From Hydrangea macrophylla (taxonomy: Eukaryota > Streptophyta > Magnoliopsida > Cornales > Hydrangeaceae), in the NCBI GenBank assembly GCA_033977485.1, contig CM066988.1, forward strand, positions 5,850,501 through 5,914,500: a DNA stretch of 64,000 nucleotides. Direction: 5' to 3'. The notes under the pieces were generated by a model. That model ran no database searches and was not told where the DNA came from. It saw only the letters and a list, made by a program, of their open reading frames with translations. Position numbers and translations under genes: made by a program. Of this stretch, positions 11,270 through 24,140 are shown one piece after another. Within the stretch, counting starts at the first letter, position 1, and the number at the start of each line of letters is the position of its first letter.

Positions 11270-13103
11270 CAATGTCATAACCTTCATTATCTACATTAAA
11301 AGGGACATGGTGGTCTGGATAGGGAATGTCCAGGCAATAATGGTCGTTAGCTTACTGAGAGCTGTCTGAATAGAAACTCACAAGGCATCACTTATATAAG
11401 TAAGTTATGAAAGTTATAAGATATAGTTCTACTAAGTAATATATTCTCTTTATTCAACCCTGCGTTACCTAAATCCAAGTCTTATTATGCAAAGACCTAT
11501 AGATATTGACTCATAAGACACAGATCTGATTATTATGCAAAGACATATAGATATTGACTCCTAAGACACAGATCTGATTGTAATATTCCTGGATATACCA
11601 CTACTCTGTCGATCGCGGTTAAGAATATAGAGTACATATTCACAGTCTACCACAAGTTATGGATACAATGCTTCGAGCAACGACATATCGTTCTATTGTC
11701 ACAACTTAGCAGCATTTTGCAATTGATCCATCCACTGCTCATTAAGGACATAACCCGTCCAATGCTCATTAAAGCTCTAATATAGATCACCTAGCTATCT
11801 CTGAACTACTTTGTCCCGCCCATTACTCGTTAAGGACATCTCACCATCCACTGCTTGTTAAGGGTATAATATGACCAAGCGTCCACCCACGTACAAATTC
11901 CCATAAACATATCAAGACCTATCCAAGTTTCGTACTAACATTGATACATGACTTTGGATTATGGCCTGACTACTTTGATTAAAATGAACGGATATCGAAC
12001 TCACTTACAAATGAGACATCATCTAAAATCGTCACATTAATCCATTACTCATAAACATATTTATTCTTTGATGTTGCATTATCCCTGATTACCCCATTGT
12101 CGCATCATGGAAGTTTGAATTGATGAATGAGCAATCAAAGAAATAATCCATGTTCTGCTAATGTCAATCGATTGGGATAAAACTATAACAATCAATTGAG
12201 GAAAATGGGAAATAATTGGATCCAAAATAATGTCAATCCATTACTAACTTTGGCAATCACATGGGTTATAAATAATGGCAATCGATTGGTAATCTATCCA
12301 ATCGATTGGGACTCAACAGATGGCAATCGATTGGGAAAAGTCTAATCGATTCTTACTTAATCTTCTCCAGTAAAAACGTAAATTAGTATATATAAATGTC
12401 TTAAGGACGTATTTAATACGTCTAATCCATATCAAAGCTTGTAAAAATATCGTATAATGAAACCAAGTGAGTAAAAACTCACCTAGATATGTGTGGGTTG
12501 TGTTTCGCTTGAAACTTCAAGCTTTCTCTCTCCTCTTTTTCTCTTTCTCTCTTCCTTGTTTGCTCTCTATCTCTCTACCTCCTTCTTTTTCCTTCTTCTT
12601 CTTTCTTCTATCTTCTTTTTTCTCCACTTTCTTGTCTTCTTAAGAGTGTGTGTATATGCTTGTGTATATATATTTATACATATGTATGGATGTGTGTGTA
12701 TATATGAGTATGTAATCTCTCTCTCTCTCTACAACAACTGACCAAAAATAGACCCAAGGCAATAAATGAACTGTTATATATAGAAATTGAGAGTGTCATG
12801 TGTTAAACCATGAATCAAAGTTGAAAACCTATATCTGCAAGTGGCAATCAATTGGTACTGATGGAAATCGATTGGCATCAGATATTTTAAGGCAGTGGAC
12901 TTAGAAGAATGACAATCGATTGGTATAGTGCCACAAAATGATTCAGGTCGGTAGTGGCAATCGATTAAGAAAGATGGCAATTGATTGGAATGCAAAGGCA
13001 ATTGATTGGTATCTAATGTTTACCAAAAGAAGGACAAAGTTATACAGGTAGAAGTACAAAGTCTTATTTATTAATATACACTACAAAAATATAGGGTATT
13101 ACA
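11270..13103 (-). repeat. Chromovirus LTR (right copy), partial
   Basis: It matches the central LTR from about 11311 (AGGGAATGTC then GGCAATAA) to the end GGTATTACA at 13103. The first 400 bp of the central LTR has no clear counterpart here, so the left boundary is uncertain and probably deleted. A duplicated block around 11480-11580 repeats AAGACMTATAGATATTGACTC twice. Five exact CAATCGATTG palindromes are present (12165, 12279, 12299, 12324, 12913). Confidence 0.75.
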
Positions 13104-13746
13104 TAAATGAGAAGTAACTAACACAGTCTCATAGGTATAAGGGAATTACCAATTATAAACAATGTATTGTGCTGCTACTAATAGTATCTTTCTTTCTTTT
13201 ATTTCGAATCAATTACACGATTCTTATTGCCTTCAAATCCTAAGGCTGACTATACCAACCCTAACTAACTGAGATGATGCAATTATATAATCACGACAAA
13301 CTAGTGCTCTTATTCACCGCTTTTAATAACTATTACTGTTCATTGCTTTTAAGAACTCTTACTGTTCATCACTTTTAAGAACTCTTGCAAGCACCATACA
13401 TCGTTCCAATATAACCACTGGTCTATAGACACACCAATACTCTTACCACTTTTAAGAACCTTTACCATTCACCGCCTTTAAGAACACTTTATGAGTATCG
13501 TCCGTCCATAATCAATATGTATTGGTACTCTTGTTCACCGCATTAATGCTTTTAAGAACTCTTGTGAGTACAATACATAATGCCCACATCCCATGCAGAT
13601 GTGCTCACGGCTGATCCTTGACACCGATATACTAGCACTAAGAGAAAATGATACCCAACTGACTCATCACTGCTATGTTATCTAATGCTACTAACCATCA
13701 TACCTCGTATTATAGACCTTATCTCATTGTCGCATTGTGTTATTAC

Positions 13747-15353
13747 TGACACGACTAAAAAGTTGTACGCTCTTGTGCAACACCCAAGTGTAGGTGATCG
13801 TGCAAGTAATACTGGATAAGTCCAAGTTGATCCCACAGGGAAAGAATAGGAAGAAAATATACTAAGTTACAACCTAAAGAAAAAGAAAAGAAAATAAGAA
13901 TGTAGGAGTGGAAGTTCTAACGAATCCTAATTAATTAAATTAAACTAAATAATAAACTAAAGCACAAAGAGACATAACTAATTAAATAGATAAATTAAAG
14001 GTGTTGGAAACACGTGAATCCACATTGATGCTAACCATCTACCATGCATACTCATTAACGTTCTATGGAGATCATTCCTTTTTAGCATTTCGTATTTTTC
14101 TAAAGATATAGAATCAATAGCCTAACATGATTGAGACTATATCATCATAAGTGATTTAAAATACTTGAAAGAAGGTTTAAAATAATGGTTAATACTTGCA
14201 CTCTAAATGGTGTCAGCATTCAAAGTGGTTTTCAAAAGTCATTGAAGAAAATAGCCTTAAGGCTTTAAGTTCTAAAAACTGTTGTGACAAACTGAGCTTA
14301 TAGGGACAATTTGATGACATATTTCTAAAACAAAAAATCTTGTAATACTTAAAAGAATCATCTCAGGAATCAACAGGTTCGATCGATCGAAGCGCTCTCT
14401 ATCGATCGGACAACATCATCCTTCAATCGATCAATATGTCTTTGATCGATTGACTATGGCTCTAGTTCGATCGGTCGAAATATCTTCGATCAATCGAGCC
14501 CAAGGTTTCTAAAGATTGCATGGCAAAGGCTGGGAATCAATGTTTCATCACATATTCCCAACGTCTAAACTACGGAAACATAATAAAACAGGTGCAGAAA
14601 TAGTAACGTAGAGCAATCATAGCATATAAACTAATAAACAATCAAATAACAAGGATTGGAAATAAAAACCTAGAATGACTTGAAATAAACTTGAAATCTT
14701 CAATAATCTTTAGTATATTAATAAAAAAAAGGAAAAAGAACATGAATCTAACCTAATCTACTCCTAATCTAACCTTAAAACTATCCTAAAACTGCTATTT
14801 TTCGCGTTCTAGAGCGTCCTCTTTTCGTCTGCCATCAAAATGACTTATTTATAGGGTTCCTGCAAATTGTACGCAACTTTTGGTGGAAAATAAAGCTCAA
14901 GCAATCGAACTTAGTTTGATCGATCGAAGTCTCAATCGATTGAACTCTCCTCAAGCCCTTGAACATCTCTGATTTTGACAACTTTGCGCACTGATGGGAG
15001 AATCTTGTACGCAACTTTCACTCGGACCTCGGATTAACCTCGCGTTTGTGGACACGCGACCGTAACTTATAGATCTACATTTAATATTTCTAGGACAATC
15101 TTCCAAATCTGAAGTCTTCATTGTCAAAAATGGCATTTTCTTAGCTATTTCTATTATTCTCTCCACCAGAATCACTTTCTATGCAACGATTGCTTTCCAT
15201 GACTTGTAAAATAGTGTAAAAACACATGTTTGATTTGCAACATCATAGAAAACACTTAATCATTGATATGCATCTAAATCTAGGGACTTGGGGATAAACG
15301 TGTGCATAAAAGATCATAATACACTATAAATATGCACTTTTCACCTCTAATAA
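13747..15353 (-). repeat. Family C LTR in inverted orientation (solo LTR)
   Basis: Reverse-complement similarity to the element C 3' LTR (26776-28400) runs end to end: TGACACGA at the left end matches the terminal TCGTGTCA, and CACTTTTCACCTCT at the right matches the start AGGTGAAAAGTG. Shared internal marks are the paired Cla-like motifs (TCGATCGATCGAA, CAATCGATTG at 14933), the CTTATTTATAGGGTTCC promoter region, and GACTTGTCC/GATCCCACA near the end. There is no internal region beside it, so it is a solo LTR. I could not see a matching target duplication. Confidence 0.75.
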
Positions 15354-15797
15354 CGCTCCGAACCCGATTACGTTTCTCACCATACTATACTATCTCTTTA
15401 TTGCATTTTGTTATCCCTTATTTTCATGGTATCGCATAAAGAAAGCATGTATCGATATATGAATAGCTAAACAGTGTGCATTCTAAATAACAAAAAACAA
15501 TCATGTTCTATTATGTTCGATCGATTGAAACTATTTCAATCAATTGAAGAAAATAAATTTCAATCAATCGAAAGATCTTCGATCGATTGAAAGTTGTGAG
15601 TTTCCATCGATTAAACTATGTTCGATCACTTGAAAGTTGTCTTCTTCTTCAAACTGGACAGGGAACATACAGATTGGTTAGGGCATGTTTGGGTCCATTC
15701 TTTTATGTCAAAAACTTGTTAAACATTACACAGATGCTACCGAGTGAGTTTAGAACTCTCCGAGCATTGCTAAGGGCATGTTTTGTAACTTAAGCTT

Positions 15798-15801
<4 letters not shown>

Positions 15802-15835
<34 letters not shown>
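15802..15835. repeat. (CT)n microsatellite
   Basis: An uninterrupted CT dinucleotide run of about 17 units lies inside the diverged LTR, at the place where the other chromovirus LTRs have an interrupted pyrimidine tract. Confidence 0.95.
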
Positions 15836-15838
<3 letters not shown>

Positions 15839-15991
15839 ATGGCTTCTCCTCTTCTCTCTCTGTCTATGTCTCTCTTTTCTGATCTTCTTCTTCTCCTTCC
15901 TTAGTTTCTGTTTCTCTCTCTCTCTTTCTCAGACTGTGTGCATATATATAGAGTAAAATATATATGTATGTGTGTATATAATATAAGCCAA

Positions 15992-16016
15992 TCTCTCTCT
16001 CTCTCTCTCTCTCTCT
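15992..16016. repeat. (TC)n microsatellite
   Basis: A second TC dinucleotide run of about 12 units, preceded by a TA/TG-rich stretch. The same order (pyrimidine tract, TATATA/TGTG, CTCTCT) occurs at 7000-7070 and 12640-12730, which supports the LTR relationship. Confidence 0.9.
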
Positions 16017-16439
16017 AAAACTCCTGAACCAAACAAATTTCACACACAATTAGACAACATATATATAGACGGAGAGGTTTGCAAGGTCGCAGCTTGTGCG
16101 TGAACTGAGAAGTAAAAATCTGTAATGTTCAATTGATTGAAGCAGCTTCGATAGCTTGAGACCAGGTCGGCCAGGTTCAGTCGATTGAAAATAGTTGAAT
16201 CCATTGAGAAAGCGAACCACATCATAAATGTATGTCAGCAGGGTTTCAATCGCTTGAAGAATGAATTTATCAAGCGCTTGAAAATACTTCGATCGATTGA
16301 AAGTAGAGATTCCATATGGTAAAGGCAAGTCTATAGAATCCCATTTTATTATGATATACTAAAAATACATGGAATTACAGATTATGATTCGTTACATGTT
16401 TTTGATTGCCCAACTTTTTTTTCATGTTATAGAAGATAG

Positions 16440-18180
16440 CAAACTCGGCCCAAGGGCAAAGGGAAGCAATATTTCTAGGCTTTAGCAGTGGAGCGAAGGG
16501 GTTTAGATTATGGTATCCATCTTTGAATGACATGATTTCTTACCAAGGATGTTACTTTCAATGATGATAAATTAGTTACTAGTGGAAAATAGAATCAGTC
16601 AAATGAAGATAACAAACTAAGCAGTACAGTCAGGTGGAGTATTGACAGTCCAGCATGTTATACTTCAAAAGAAACTCTAAATGATGAAGAAAAAGGGGAC
16701 GAAGAATACGCAACAATGGAGGCTTCTCCTCAAAGCCCTCCAAAATTGAAATAATCAATTGCAACAAGTAAACTAAGAAGAGAGATCAAGAAGCCAATTC
16801 AGTTCATGGATATGGTAGCTCATGCCCTACCAATTATTGATGAAGGCATTCCCAACACATACAAAGAAGCTGTGTAAAGTTTGAAAAGTGTGGAGTGGAA
16901 TAAAACCATGGGTGAAGAGATGAATTCTCTCCATAAGATTGAAACATTGGAACTCATTGAGTTACCAAAGGGGAAGAAAGCAATTGGTTGCAAATGGGTA
17001 TATGCAAAGAAAAAAGGTGGTTATGGGAAAGACAATGTGAGATTCAAGGCTAGATTGGTGGCTAAGGGGTATGCTTAGAAAGAATGTATTGACTACAATG
17101 AGGTGTTCTCACCAGTTAAAGCATTCCTCTATTCGTGTTTTGCTAGTTTTAGTTGCACTATTTGATTTGGAGCTACCACAGTTGGATAGGAAGACAACTT
17201 TTCTACATGGGGATTTGAATGAGATGGATTAGATGACACAATTAGATGGTTTCAGGGCATCTGGCAAATACAAGTGGGTATAGAAGTTGCAAAGGCCCCT
17301 ATATGGTTTGAAGCAATCTCCAAGGAAATGGTATTTGTGATTTGATAAATTTATGAAGGGACAAAACTCACAAGAAGTCAATTCAATCATTATGTTTATT
17401 TTTGAAAGCTACAAGAAGGTACCTTCATATACTCCATATTTACTTTACTATAGACAAGGCGACTGGGACTATGTGATTAACACCAAAATAATGTTTAAAG
17501 AAGGTGTTACAACAGTTTGGTATGGATGCAAATGTAAAGTCGATCATAATACCATTGGCTTCGCACTTCAAGTTAAGTATAGAGTTGTCTCTAAGCACCG
17601 ATAAAGAAAAGAAGTATATGGCCCAAGTGCCAGATGCTAGCTTGGTTGGAAACCACATGTACACTTACTTGACCCGATATTTCTCAAGCTACTAATATGG
17701 TTAGTAGATATATTTATGATCCAGGAAAGAAGCATTGGGAAGCTGCAAAGTGGATGTTGAGGTACATGAAGGGTATAGAGGATGTGGGATTGAGATTTTT
17801 GAAGAATAAAGAAGTTGGAAAAGTTCTCTTGGGATATGTGTATTTAGACCATGGATTTGGATAAGAGATGTTCTACTACTGGGTATTTATTTACTATGGC
17901 GAGTGGTCTTGTTAGTTGGAGGTCAACTTTGCAATCCACAGTAGCATTGTCTACCACGAAGGTTGAATACATAGCGGTTGGTGAAGCAATGAAGGAGGCA
18001 ATTTGGTTACATGGATTGGTTGAACACTTAGGGATTCATCAAAACTAGGTGGAAGTATTTTATGATAGTCAAAGTGCCATACATTTAGTGAAAAACCAAG
18101 TTAATAATGCCCGAACCAAGCATATTAGCATTCATTTTTATTTTTGTTCGAGGAATTATGGATAAATGAAGTCTTTTACT
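16440..18180 (+). pseudogene. Ty1/copia pol remnant (integrase C-terminus, reverse transcriptase, RNase H)
   Basis: The integrase tail reads AIFLGFSSGAKGFRLW near 16468-16515. Reverse transcriptase begins at 16881 with WNKTMGEEMNSL, CKWVYAKKKGG and RFKARLVAKGYA, then a TAG stop, and continues as IDYNEVFSPV; the YGLKQSPRKW equivalent near 17300 survives in another frame. The stretch at 17350-17640 is scrambled. RNase H at 17851-18180 shows STTKVEYIAVGEAMKEAIWL and YDSQSAIHLVKNQVNNARTK. This block order is specific to Ty1/copia. Gag, protease and the 5' half are missing. It is certainly non-functional. Confidence 0.85.
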
Positions 18181-18311
18181 TCAAAGATTAGAACTGTGTA
18201 TAATCCGCGGATATGCTGACGAAAGTCGTGAGTGGTACCAAGTTGGAAGATTGTTTGCACTTGGCCACTATTGTACACATCTAAGTATGTGTTTCTGGTG
18301 CAATGTGCGAT

Positions 18312-18896
18312 TGTTGGAGCAACATAGGTTTCATAGTAAGGTGGAGAAGGTGGTAATTTTGGATATAGTTGGGAAGTTTATAGCCTGTAAATTTTGCCAA
18401 GGTAGAGATTGATGGAATAGTGGTTAAATCTTTTTGAAGAAGAAGAATAAAGGAATATGAAAATCGCATCCTCTCCCGAGTGGAGCACTCGAGCGAGCAC
18501 CTACCAGTAATTGGAGTACGACTTTATGCAATGTCACCCACTCGAGCAAGGATGAAATCTGGTGGTTTCGAGACTAGGGAAGTTCTATACGAATTTGGAT
18601 TCCTAATTGGATTTTGGCAAGTCTACTGTTTAAACTTAACCCTATGTTATTGGAAATGCTTTTATATCTTTCTCCTTCGCACTAGAGAGCCATTGAAAGG
18701 CATTGTAAGCTCTCTAGATTTGTTTTCATAATCATCAATAAGAAAAGATCTAATTTGCTCCGGGGTGTGGACGTAGGCACAATGCCGAACCACACATATT
18801 TCTCTTTGTTTTTTGTGTGATTGATTTCATTTGTTCTTTGCTTTCTTTTCTTTTCTTGTTTGGATTATTGTCTTTGTGGTGCTTCCGCTCAACACA
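18312..18896 (+). repeat. Probable Ty1/copia 3' LTR
   Basis: It starts TGTTGGAGCAAC directly downstream of the RNase H end, and ends CTTCCGCTCAACACA, a common ending of copia LTRs just before the primer site. The size of about 585 bp is typical. Without a second copy in the window the borders are inferred. Confidence 0.55.
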
Positions 18897-19357
18897 AATG
18901 AATTGAGGGTTTGTTTGAGAATACTGAAAACATAATTAGGTTCATACATATAGGGAATTGCTATGTACACTGCTATTTTTGCTATGTACACCGCCCAAAT
19001 TTAACATTAGTATATTTAAATAATAAAGCAATTTAAAACTACATCTTTTTTTCATATGCCAAACAAACCCTTCAGTAATTAAAAGGAAAACACCTAATCT
19101 CTTTCTACCACTATCAGTTAGCAAAAATCCAAGAGAAGATCTATGTCTTTTGTCCACAAAACTCAATAAAAATGTAAGGATATCCAACAAAATTACGATT
19201 TCTAAACAAGATAGAAATCTACTACATAGTAGAAACACCAAAAAAGTAGCATAGTCTCGAAACAAAATAGCATAAAAATACAAAGTAGTAACACCAAAAT
19301 CACTCCCCTTTTCTTCTAAAAAAAAAGTAGCATACTCACAATAAAAATACCAGAATT
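18897..19357. other. Spacer between the copia LTR and the transposase pseudogene
   Basis: No gene is visible. It contains a 21-bp-spaced direct repeat of TTGCTATGTACAC at 18958 and 18979, and is otherwise A/T-rich. It is the 3' flank of the Mutator-like gene and may hold that element's terminal repeat, but I found no inverted partner in the window. Confidence 0.5.
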
Positions 19358-20946
19358 TTAGATAGGGAGCAAATTCAAATCTACTTTATCCACCCAATTG
19401 TCTTCACTGCTTAAGCTAATAGTTGAGGGAAGGCTTGATCCATTGTTTTGGACTTTTTGTTGGCAAGTTCGGCTATTGTGTCCAAAGCCTTTGCATACAC
19501 CACACTTCCTTGCATTTTCAATGATCTCAAATGCAGAAGGGTCACATCTTGTTGAACGTGTTCCCTTTTTATTCGTAGAGCCAGAAGGAAGGCCTTTGTG
19601 GGATTGAATATGTGGCTCACTTAGCGATGAAATTGGTGCATTAACAAGAGTATAGATTTGATTTCTAGCTGTTTCCTTTTCATCAAGAGACCATTCTTTG
19701 TATTTGTGTTGAAATGATTCAAGCAACTCTTTCTCTTGATCTTCTTTACTACTTTGAGTAGCTTCCGTATTCACAAATGACTTTGTGTCAAGTCTCCACT
19801 GTGAGTGTATATCATGCAGATGCAATTCTTCATCTTTCAAACATTTTATCTTATAAGCACAAGGATGACCCATACTAGTCACAAAGTGTGTCTAGCATGT
19901 AAGCGATTCCATCTTAGATGTTACCATTTCATATTGCCTCAAAAGTTTACTTAAAGCAAACGTTGAAACAATAGTAATAAGCTCTTTAAAGAGAAGAATA
20001 CGAAAGTGTTGATGAACTCGAATCTGTTCACTTGAACTTATGTCTTGATCTCTTGGTATTGATTTTCAATTGCAAGATAAACTTTATTCGTTACCTCATA
20101 AAGATCTCCGGTTGATACTTGTAAATAGTTCTTAAGGTTTGCATGTGCACCTTCGGCCCTTGAAGTGACACAATTCCCAAAATGTGTATGCATCTCTGTC
20201 CATGCACTAACAAAGTGCTCTTTGAAAGGAATCCATGTATTTTTCAAGTAGTTAACAACTTGCATATCTCTGTATAAAATTTCTAATAGCTGCAAACCTT
20301 CATTGTATTTATCTTCATCTGAAGAGTTTATTACACTTGTCCAAGTCAGTAAAAATGCAACCCAATCCTCTCCTTCTTTGAAGTGCTTCTTACAATTCAT
20401 CAAGACATTTTTTTGCAATATGCCAGACACAAAGGAGATTAGTAGTTGTCGGAAAGACCACTTTTATTGCTTTCATTAGTTCAACTCCCTGTCAGAAACA
20501 ATAATTGATGGTTGACAATTATCACCGAGTACGAATTTAAACACTTGCAAATCCCAAACACAGTCTCGTCTTTCATCCTTCCTCAGAAAAGTAAAACATG
20601 AATAGAATGAAGTATTAAAACTTGATACCCCAATAATATCAAGTAATGGCATCTTGTACTTGTTACTTTTGTAAGTAGAATCCATTACAAAGACATTTCA
20701 ATAGCTTTATGTTAGTGCCATTGAAGTAGGATGAGCAAAGAACAAATGTGTTAGATGACCATCTAAATCACGCTTCAAGTTATAAATGAAACCACCTTTA
20801 CCAAACACTTCGACTAATGCTTCTACCATTGTACAACTGGACAAATAATCCTTATGAATCTTAGACTTCACATTGTAGACTGATTTAGATATTGCTCGAA
20901 GATTATGATTATTTTTTCTAAGTGAAGAGATAATTTGCCTAGGTGA
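19358..20946 (-). pseudogene. Mutator/FAR1-like transposase, C-terminal piece (3 of 3)
   Basis: This is the largest piece of a MULE-type (FAR1-related) transposase. Minus-strand order is as follows. The HLTHLFFAHPTSMAL segment ends near 20707. The DDE-type MULE domain reads MDSTYKSNKYKMPLLDIIGV and later IIVSDREL (20685-20476). The next block is NVLMNCKKHFKEGEDW to SAWTEMHTHFGN (20430-20038). A SWIM-type finger, HPCAYKIKC with a following HDIHSQW, lies at 19882-19800. The CGVCKGFGHNSRTC zinc knuckle lies near 19500. Stops occur near 20700 and frameshifts between blocks, so it is dead. The N-terminal parts continue at 34629-34985 and 56323-56440 beyond two insertions; the reading frame joins across the first gap. 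Confidence 0.9.
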
Positions 20947-21584
20947 TGATGAAACCAAAAATTGGGTAAGAGTAATTATATGAAAGAGATGAACACAATG
21001 AAGTTTGGATGTGGTTTGGCCTCGTTAATGAGGTGACCTACGTCCACGGGTGCGCCAGTGCACTTTCACTAATAGATCAGCGGTGGGGACTGGTGAGCCA
21101 ACAAACTAGGTGGCACTACCAGAGAAACCGACTAGGTGTATGCGTATGAATTAATATATTATGCTATCCTTTAGGTTCAGGATGCGACCCCCATCAATGG
21201 GGGTGGGTGGCCTCTTTTATAGGTGCAAGAGACCACCCGTATAAGATAAGTCTACAGATTAGGAAGCTTAATCTGACTACAGCATGATTTATACGAATTT
21301 AGGAGAGTTTCTTAAGTGGTTTAGGAAACTACTTGCTCCTTCCATTTAGTCTTCTAGCTGGGATAAGTAATTGCCTAGTTGCCCACTGGGCAAGCAACCA
21401 TGCCTTATGGAGGCGCGCGCATGTGGTGCCAATTTGGAGTGAACGCCCTGGCTTTTGACCGAACCGAGCGGTTTCATACAATGGCTCAGGAGGATTGAAC
21501 AGTAGACCTGGATTCATGGTGACTTGACTTCACTTTGCTGAGGTGGCGAGGTTTTACTTTGACCAGATATTTTCATACATATCA
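20947..21584 (-). repeat. 3' LTR of element D
   Basis: Plus-strand ends are TGATGAAACC and CATATCA. It is highly similar to 33990-34628 along its whole length. A minus-strand TATA-like box (CTATAAAAG) lies at 21214-21222; the other LTR has a G in its place, so the promoter has decayed in one copy. Confidence 0.92.
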
Positions 21585-21599
21585 GTTGCCCCCCATTTT
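21585..21599 (-). other. Polypurine tract of element D
   Basis: The minus strand reads AAAATGGGGGGCAAC immediately before the 3' LTR. Such a tract primes plus-strand synthesis, and its side confirms that the element runs on the minus strand. Confidence 0.85.
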
Positions 21600-21942
21600 C
21601 GAAACTAATGGGATGCTCTATCTGATGAGGTTTGAAAATTAAGACTGCTTCCGAAAAATCATTTAGGAAAGAGGTCGGGACCCCCGGGACGTAACCGGTC
21701 GCGCTGGTCTTCTAGGGTCTGGACCGAGCGGTGGATATGTGGTCCCAGGATCAGCTACTACCATGTGTCAATTGGTCAAGACCTGGTCAAGATCCAATGA
21801 GGCCGGCGTGAAAGTAACCAAGAAGTTACGCGCACCTTTTGAGGCGACGGTTCACATGCCCGAGATGACAATTGTTGGTCAATTTTGGTGGGAAAGCTCC
21901 TTAACTGTTACATCCAATCTGATCTGGGCCGTCCGCATCTCC

Positions 21943-21950
21943 TATATAAA
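21943..21950 (+). promoter_or_regulatory. Candidate TATA box for the antisense extra ORF of element D
   Basis: TATATAAA in CCTATATAAAGAACAC on the plus strand, opposite to gag-pol, about 640 bp upstream of the extra ORF. A splice-donor-like TTGTAAGTCC lies at about 22065 and acceptor-like CCTTAG at about 22194. The arrangement suggests a separate antisense transcript. No expression evidence is available here. Confidence 0.5.
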
Positions 21951-24140
21951 GAACACTTGCTCATTTCATTAGTTCCTGCTGCCAAGAAGTAGAGACTACC
22001 GAGTGGTTTTGAGAGCAAGACTTTTCCGGCCAAGTTTCCCGACTCCTTTTCTACGTTGATTCTTGTAAGTCCTTCCTTTCCAAGCTTCCATTTACTGCAT
22101 TCCACCTTCTCTTTTTTTCTTTTTCTTTCCTTCTGAGTGAGGCTGGAGGGATCAAACCTAGTAGGTTTCACTCAAGACTGGGATTTCCTTTTCCTTAGGT
22201 TCATTTCTTTTCTCAAGTCGAGTAGCCTGTCCTTAGTTATAGAGCGGTTGAACCGATCGGGTTACCGTGTAGCAATGTTAACCGAGTATTGCTTTACATT
22301 GGGGGCACTTTACTCTTTCCCCTTTAGGTTTGTCACTTTGCCCCCGTTGTACCTTAGGCTAGGAGTTCCTGACCCGTATCAAGGTCGCCAGTTACTCCCG
22401 TTCCCAGCCTTTGCTGCTTTAGGGATGTGCCACTTAGGGATCAACTCGTCTTCCCGATCAAAAGATGAGGAGACCCGCTCTGGGACCCCTGACACCAGCC
22501 TAGACCCACCCTCAGTATCCCCATTAAACTAGCATAGCAAGGGCAGGATTCCTATCCGGGTGCCTGATGATGAGGGGGTTCATGATATGCCCATTACCTC
22601 GGCGTCTGGGAAGCAAGATGACGAAGAGTCCGTTCCGAACAGTCCGGGCGTGGTTTTCTCTTACGAGCAAATTGTTAGCACCTTACGCTCTGCTGACTTA
22701 GCCCAGATCAGGGAAAAATATGACGTTCCCGACCGCTTCTCCTTAGGTGTGCATAGCGACGGGGCTCACCTTCACCAGTCGTGCTTCATCACCCTGAATA
22801 GGATGCCCTTACAGTAGGCCTCCGTCTTCCTCAACATCCCACTGCCCGGGATATGCTTATATACCTCAGGATCTTGCCTAGACAACTCGCCCCAAATGGG
22901 TGGAGATTCTTGATGGGGGCTATCTCCCTGTGGCCCTAGGCTCTAGGCTACGAGCTCACCCTACAGGAGTTCTTTTGGGCCCACCGGCCATTCAAAGTGC
23001 ATGGGGAGGCCAATTTCTTCTCGCAATCCGCTCAGAAAGGTAAGAAAATTATAATTAACCGCCCGAGCAACAACAGGGGGTGGAAGAAGAAATTCTTCCA
23101 AGTATCCACCCTTGGGTTCTGTGAGGAGGCGTCGGGCATTCAATTGAGGACCTCCTGGGCTGGGGAGTTGAAGAGTAAGCCTCTGTCCTTTCTCGTGTTT
23201 TACATCTATTTATTTCGCTTTACCAAACTGAATACTTTCGTCATGCAGAGGGATTGGTCAATCCGCTCGACATTCCTGCGAGTGCTAGGCAAGGATTCTG
23301 TCCTTGGTCAAGGACCCCACAGACATCAGTAGATTACTGACCCGAGCGGGGGGTCAGAAGACATCCTAGAAGCCCAAGCATCGCCTTGAGGCTCCCAAAT
23401 TCTTTCCGATCATTCCCGGTATGTAACTCGACCTCATCCTCAGATTGCTTTGCTATTTGTTCAACTCGATGCATAACTGGCTCGTCCTTGATTGTTTACA
23501 AAGATGGCCCTGAAAAATGCAGCGACATTGAAGGAGAAGGAGGCAGCCCTGTTGGCCCGGGTAGGGATGAAGAGGAAGAAACAGGACCCTATCGACGGTC
23601 AGAAGTTGAAGAGGATCTCCTGGTGGATCGCCATCCAAGCCGATAAGGAAGCGGTAGGAACCTCAAATCCTGGGTTCACTGTTGCTATAGCACCGAAGCT
23701 GCCCCCCACCGCCACACCGATAGGGTATCATTCCCGACCTTGGACGAACCAATGCTCCCGGGACCTCGCGCAGAACTGTCCACAATGCCAGCGGTGGAGA
23801 CGGTAGACGCTGTCAGAGGGAGAGTCTGGCCCGGGTTGCTACAGAGTCAAGTCGACAAATGCTCTCTACTGGGTCCCGAGACCTTGGTCGGCTGGCTGCA
23901 CAGCGTTAGCCACATAGTAAGTTTCCCTTTACACATTTTGTGTTTTTATCTTCTCTACCCGGGAACTTATACTTCAGAACTTTTCATGCAGGTCGGCTGA
24001 TTGGCGGCGGGGGCCAAGGCTACTAATTCGAGGTGAAAAGTGCATGTTCATAGCGTATTACATGGTCTTTTATGCAAACTTTATCCCCAAAGTCCCTACA
24101 GTTAGGTGCATTCTAATAACAATGTTCTTTTATTGTGTTA

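Larger units (their letters stand above)
3040..13103 (-). mobile_element. Chromovirus complex B (Ty3/gypsy with chromodomain), LTR-pol-LTR-leader arrangement
   Basis: On the minus strand the order is: LTR (13103 to about 11270), Gag zinc knuckles, protease, reverse transcriptase, RNase H, integrase with a C-terminal chromodomain (11110 to 7524), LTR (7471 to 5261), a tRNA-iMet primer site, then duplicated acidic ORFs down to 3040. The central LTR therefore serves as the 3' LTR of the pol half and the 5' LTR of the leader half. This pattern is usual after unequal recombination between related copies. All coding blocks are decayed. Confidence 0.75.
13104..16379 (-). repeat. Third, strongly diverged chromovirus-type LTR, interrupted by an inverted family C LTR
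   Basis: 13300-13740 repeats CCGCTTTTAAGAACTCTT-like units that resemble the CCGCTCATTAAGGACAT units of the other LTRs, and TTATCTCATTGTCGCATTGTG resembles their TCGCATTATGG block. After the insertion at 13747-15353 the sequence resumes with ATCGATTGAA motifs, then AAGCTTCAAGCTCTCTCTC as in the other LTRs, and ends GGAATTACA at 16379. The match is piecewise, so family membership is likely but not certain. No gene is visible here. Confidence 0.5.
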
